Below, in pieces: positions 5,931 through 6,015 of a DNA stretch of 6,015 nt. A program made the translations under genes and the position numbers. Position 1 is the first letter of the stretch. Each line of letters opens with the position of its first letter. Origin of the DNA: an uncultured Clostridia bacterium (GTDB lineage Bacteria > Bacillota > Clostridia > Christensenellales > UBA1242). The notes below the pieces were generated by a model, which saw only the letters and a program-made list of their open reading frames with translations, was not told where the DNA came from and did no database searches. The DNA lies in NCBI GenBank assembly GCA_937891595.1, contig CALATF010000030.1, positions 1 to 6,015 of the forward strand, in the 5' to 3' direction.

Positions 5931-6015
5931 TACACTTTATTAGAAGACCATAAAAACGGATTTCAATAGTTTATAGTTTAAAAACTTTGTCGAATGCCCA
6001 ACACTTTATAAAACT
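5931..6015. other. Non-coding tail after cls, no feature supported
   Basis: These 85 AT-rich bases contain no plus-strand reading frame of note and no convincing terminator. The best hairpin, AGTT/AACT around AGTTTAAAAACT, has only four pairs. ACACTTTAT occurs at both ends (5932-5940 and 6001-6009). A minus-strand gene could end here, since two minus frames stay open for 11-14 codons from the window edge, but this is too short to judge. Confidence 0.5.

Noticed and set aside
5932..6009. Direct repeat ACACTTTAT at 5932-5940 and 6001-6009
   Set aside because: Nine AT-rich bases occurring twice in 78 is weak. There are only two copies and no further structure, so a repeat array or attachment site is not supported.
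5971..6015. Possible C-terminal end of a minus-strand gene at the right edge
   Set aside because: Two minus-strand frames are open for 11-14 codons from the edge, which is expected by chance. No family can be judged from so few residues.
1..6015. Recoded genetic code with TGA as tryptophan
   Set aside because: None of the five genes ends in TGA, which prompted the check. However, no gene has an in-frame TGA and the Trp codons are TGG, so the standard code fits; the stop choice is explained by AT-richness.

Overview
The window reads as ordinary chromosomal DNA from a low-GC Gram-positive bacterium, most likely an uncultured gut-type member of the Bacillota (Clostridia or a neighbouring class). 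The clues are strong AT-richness, AGA- and AAA-rich codon use, AAGGAG-type ribosome binding sites before nearly every gene, very tight gene packing, and protein families typical of that phylum (a SHOCT-tailed membrane protein, a P2-type calcium ATPase, and a cardiolipin synthase with N-terminal membrane segments). The genetic code looks standard: no gene carries an in-frame TGA and the Trp codons are TGG. Species and genus cannot be named from this sequence.

Five genes lie on the plus strand, in three blocks. Block 1 (3-953) holds the 3' part of a probable MarR-like winged-helix regulator, whose real start lies before the window. It is followed after 9 bases by a three-helix membrane protein ending in a SHOCT domain. 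Block 2 (1088-4325) holds a two-helix membrane protein of an uncharacterised conserved type. This overlaps by 32 bases the start of a full-length P2-type cation (probably Ca2+) ATPase of 897 residues. A compact hairpin terminator (4338-4371) ends this block. Block 3 is a phospholipase-D-type cardiolipin synthase. Its best start is ATG 4389, giving 513 residues, rather than the upstream TTG that lies inside the terminator hairpin.

Two non-coding places stand out. The 134-base gap between blocks 1 and 2 contains a 19-base inverted repeat (one mismatch, 60-base centre) with a second stem nested inside it and a TATAAT box right after it. The terminator of block 2 contains a good sigma-A-like promoter (TTGACC, 17 bases, TATAAA) pointing into the cardiolipin synthase gene, so terminator and promoter appear to share the same bases.

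Taken together the window is about the cell membrane: a regulator with a membrane partner, a cation pump with a coupled small membrane protein, and a phospholipid enzyme. I see no defence system, CRISPR array, RNA gene or intact mobile element. The nearest thing to an undescribed unit is the small membrane protein coupled to the ATPase; the role proposed for it is inference only.
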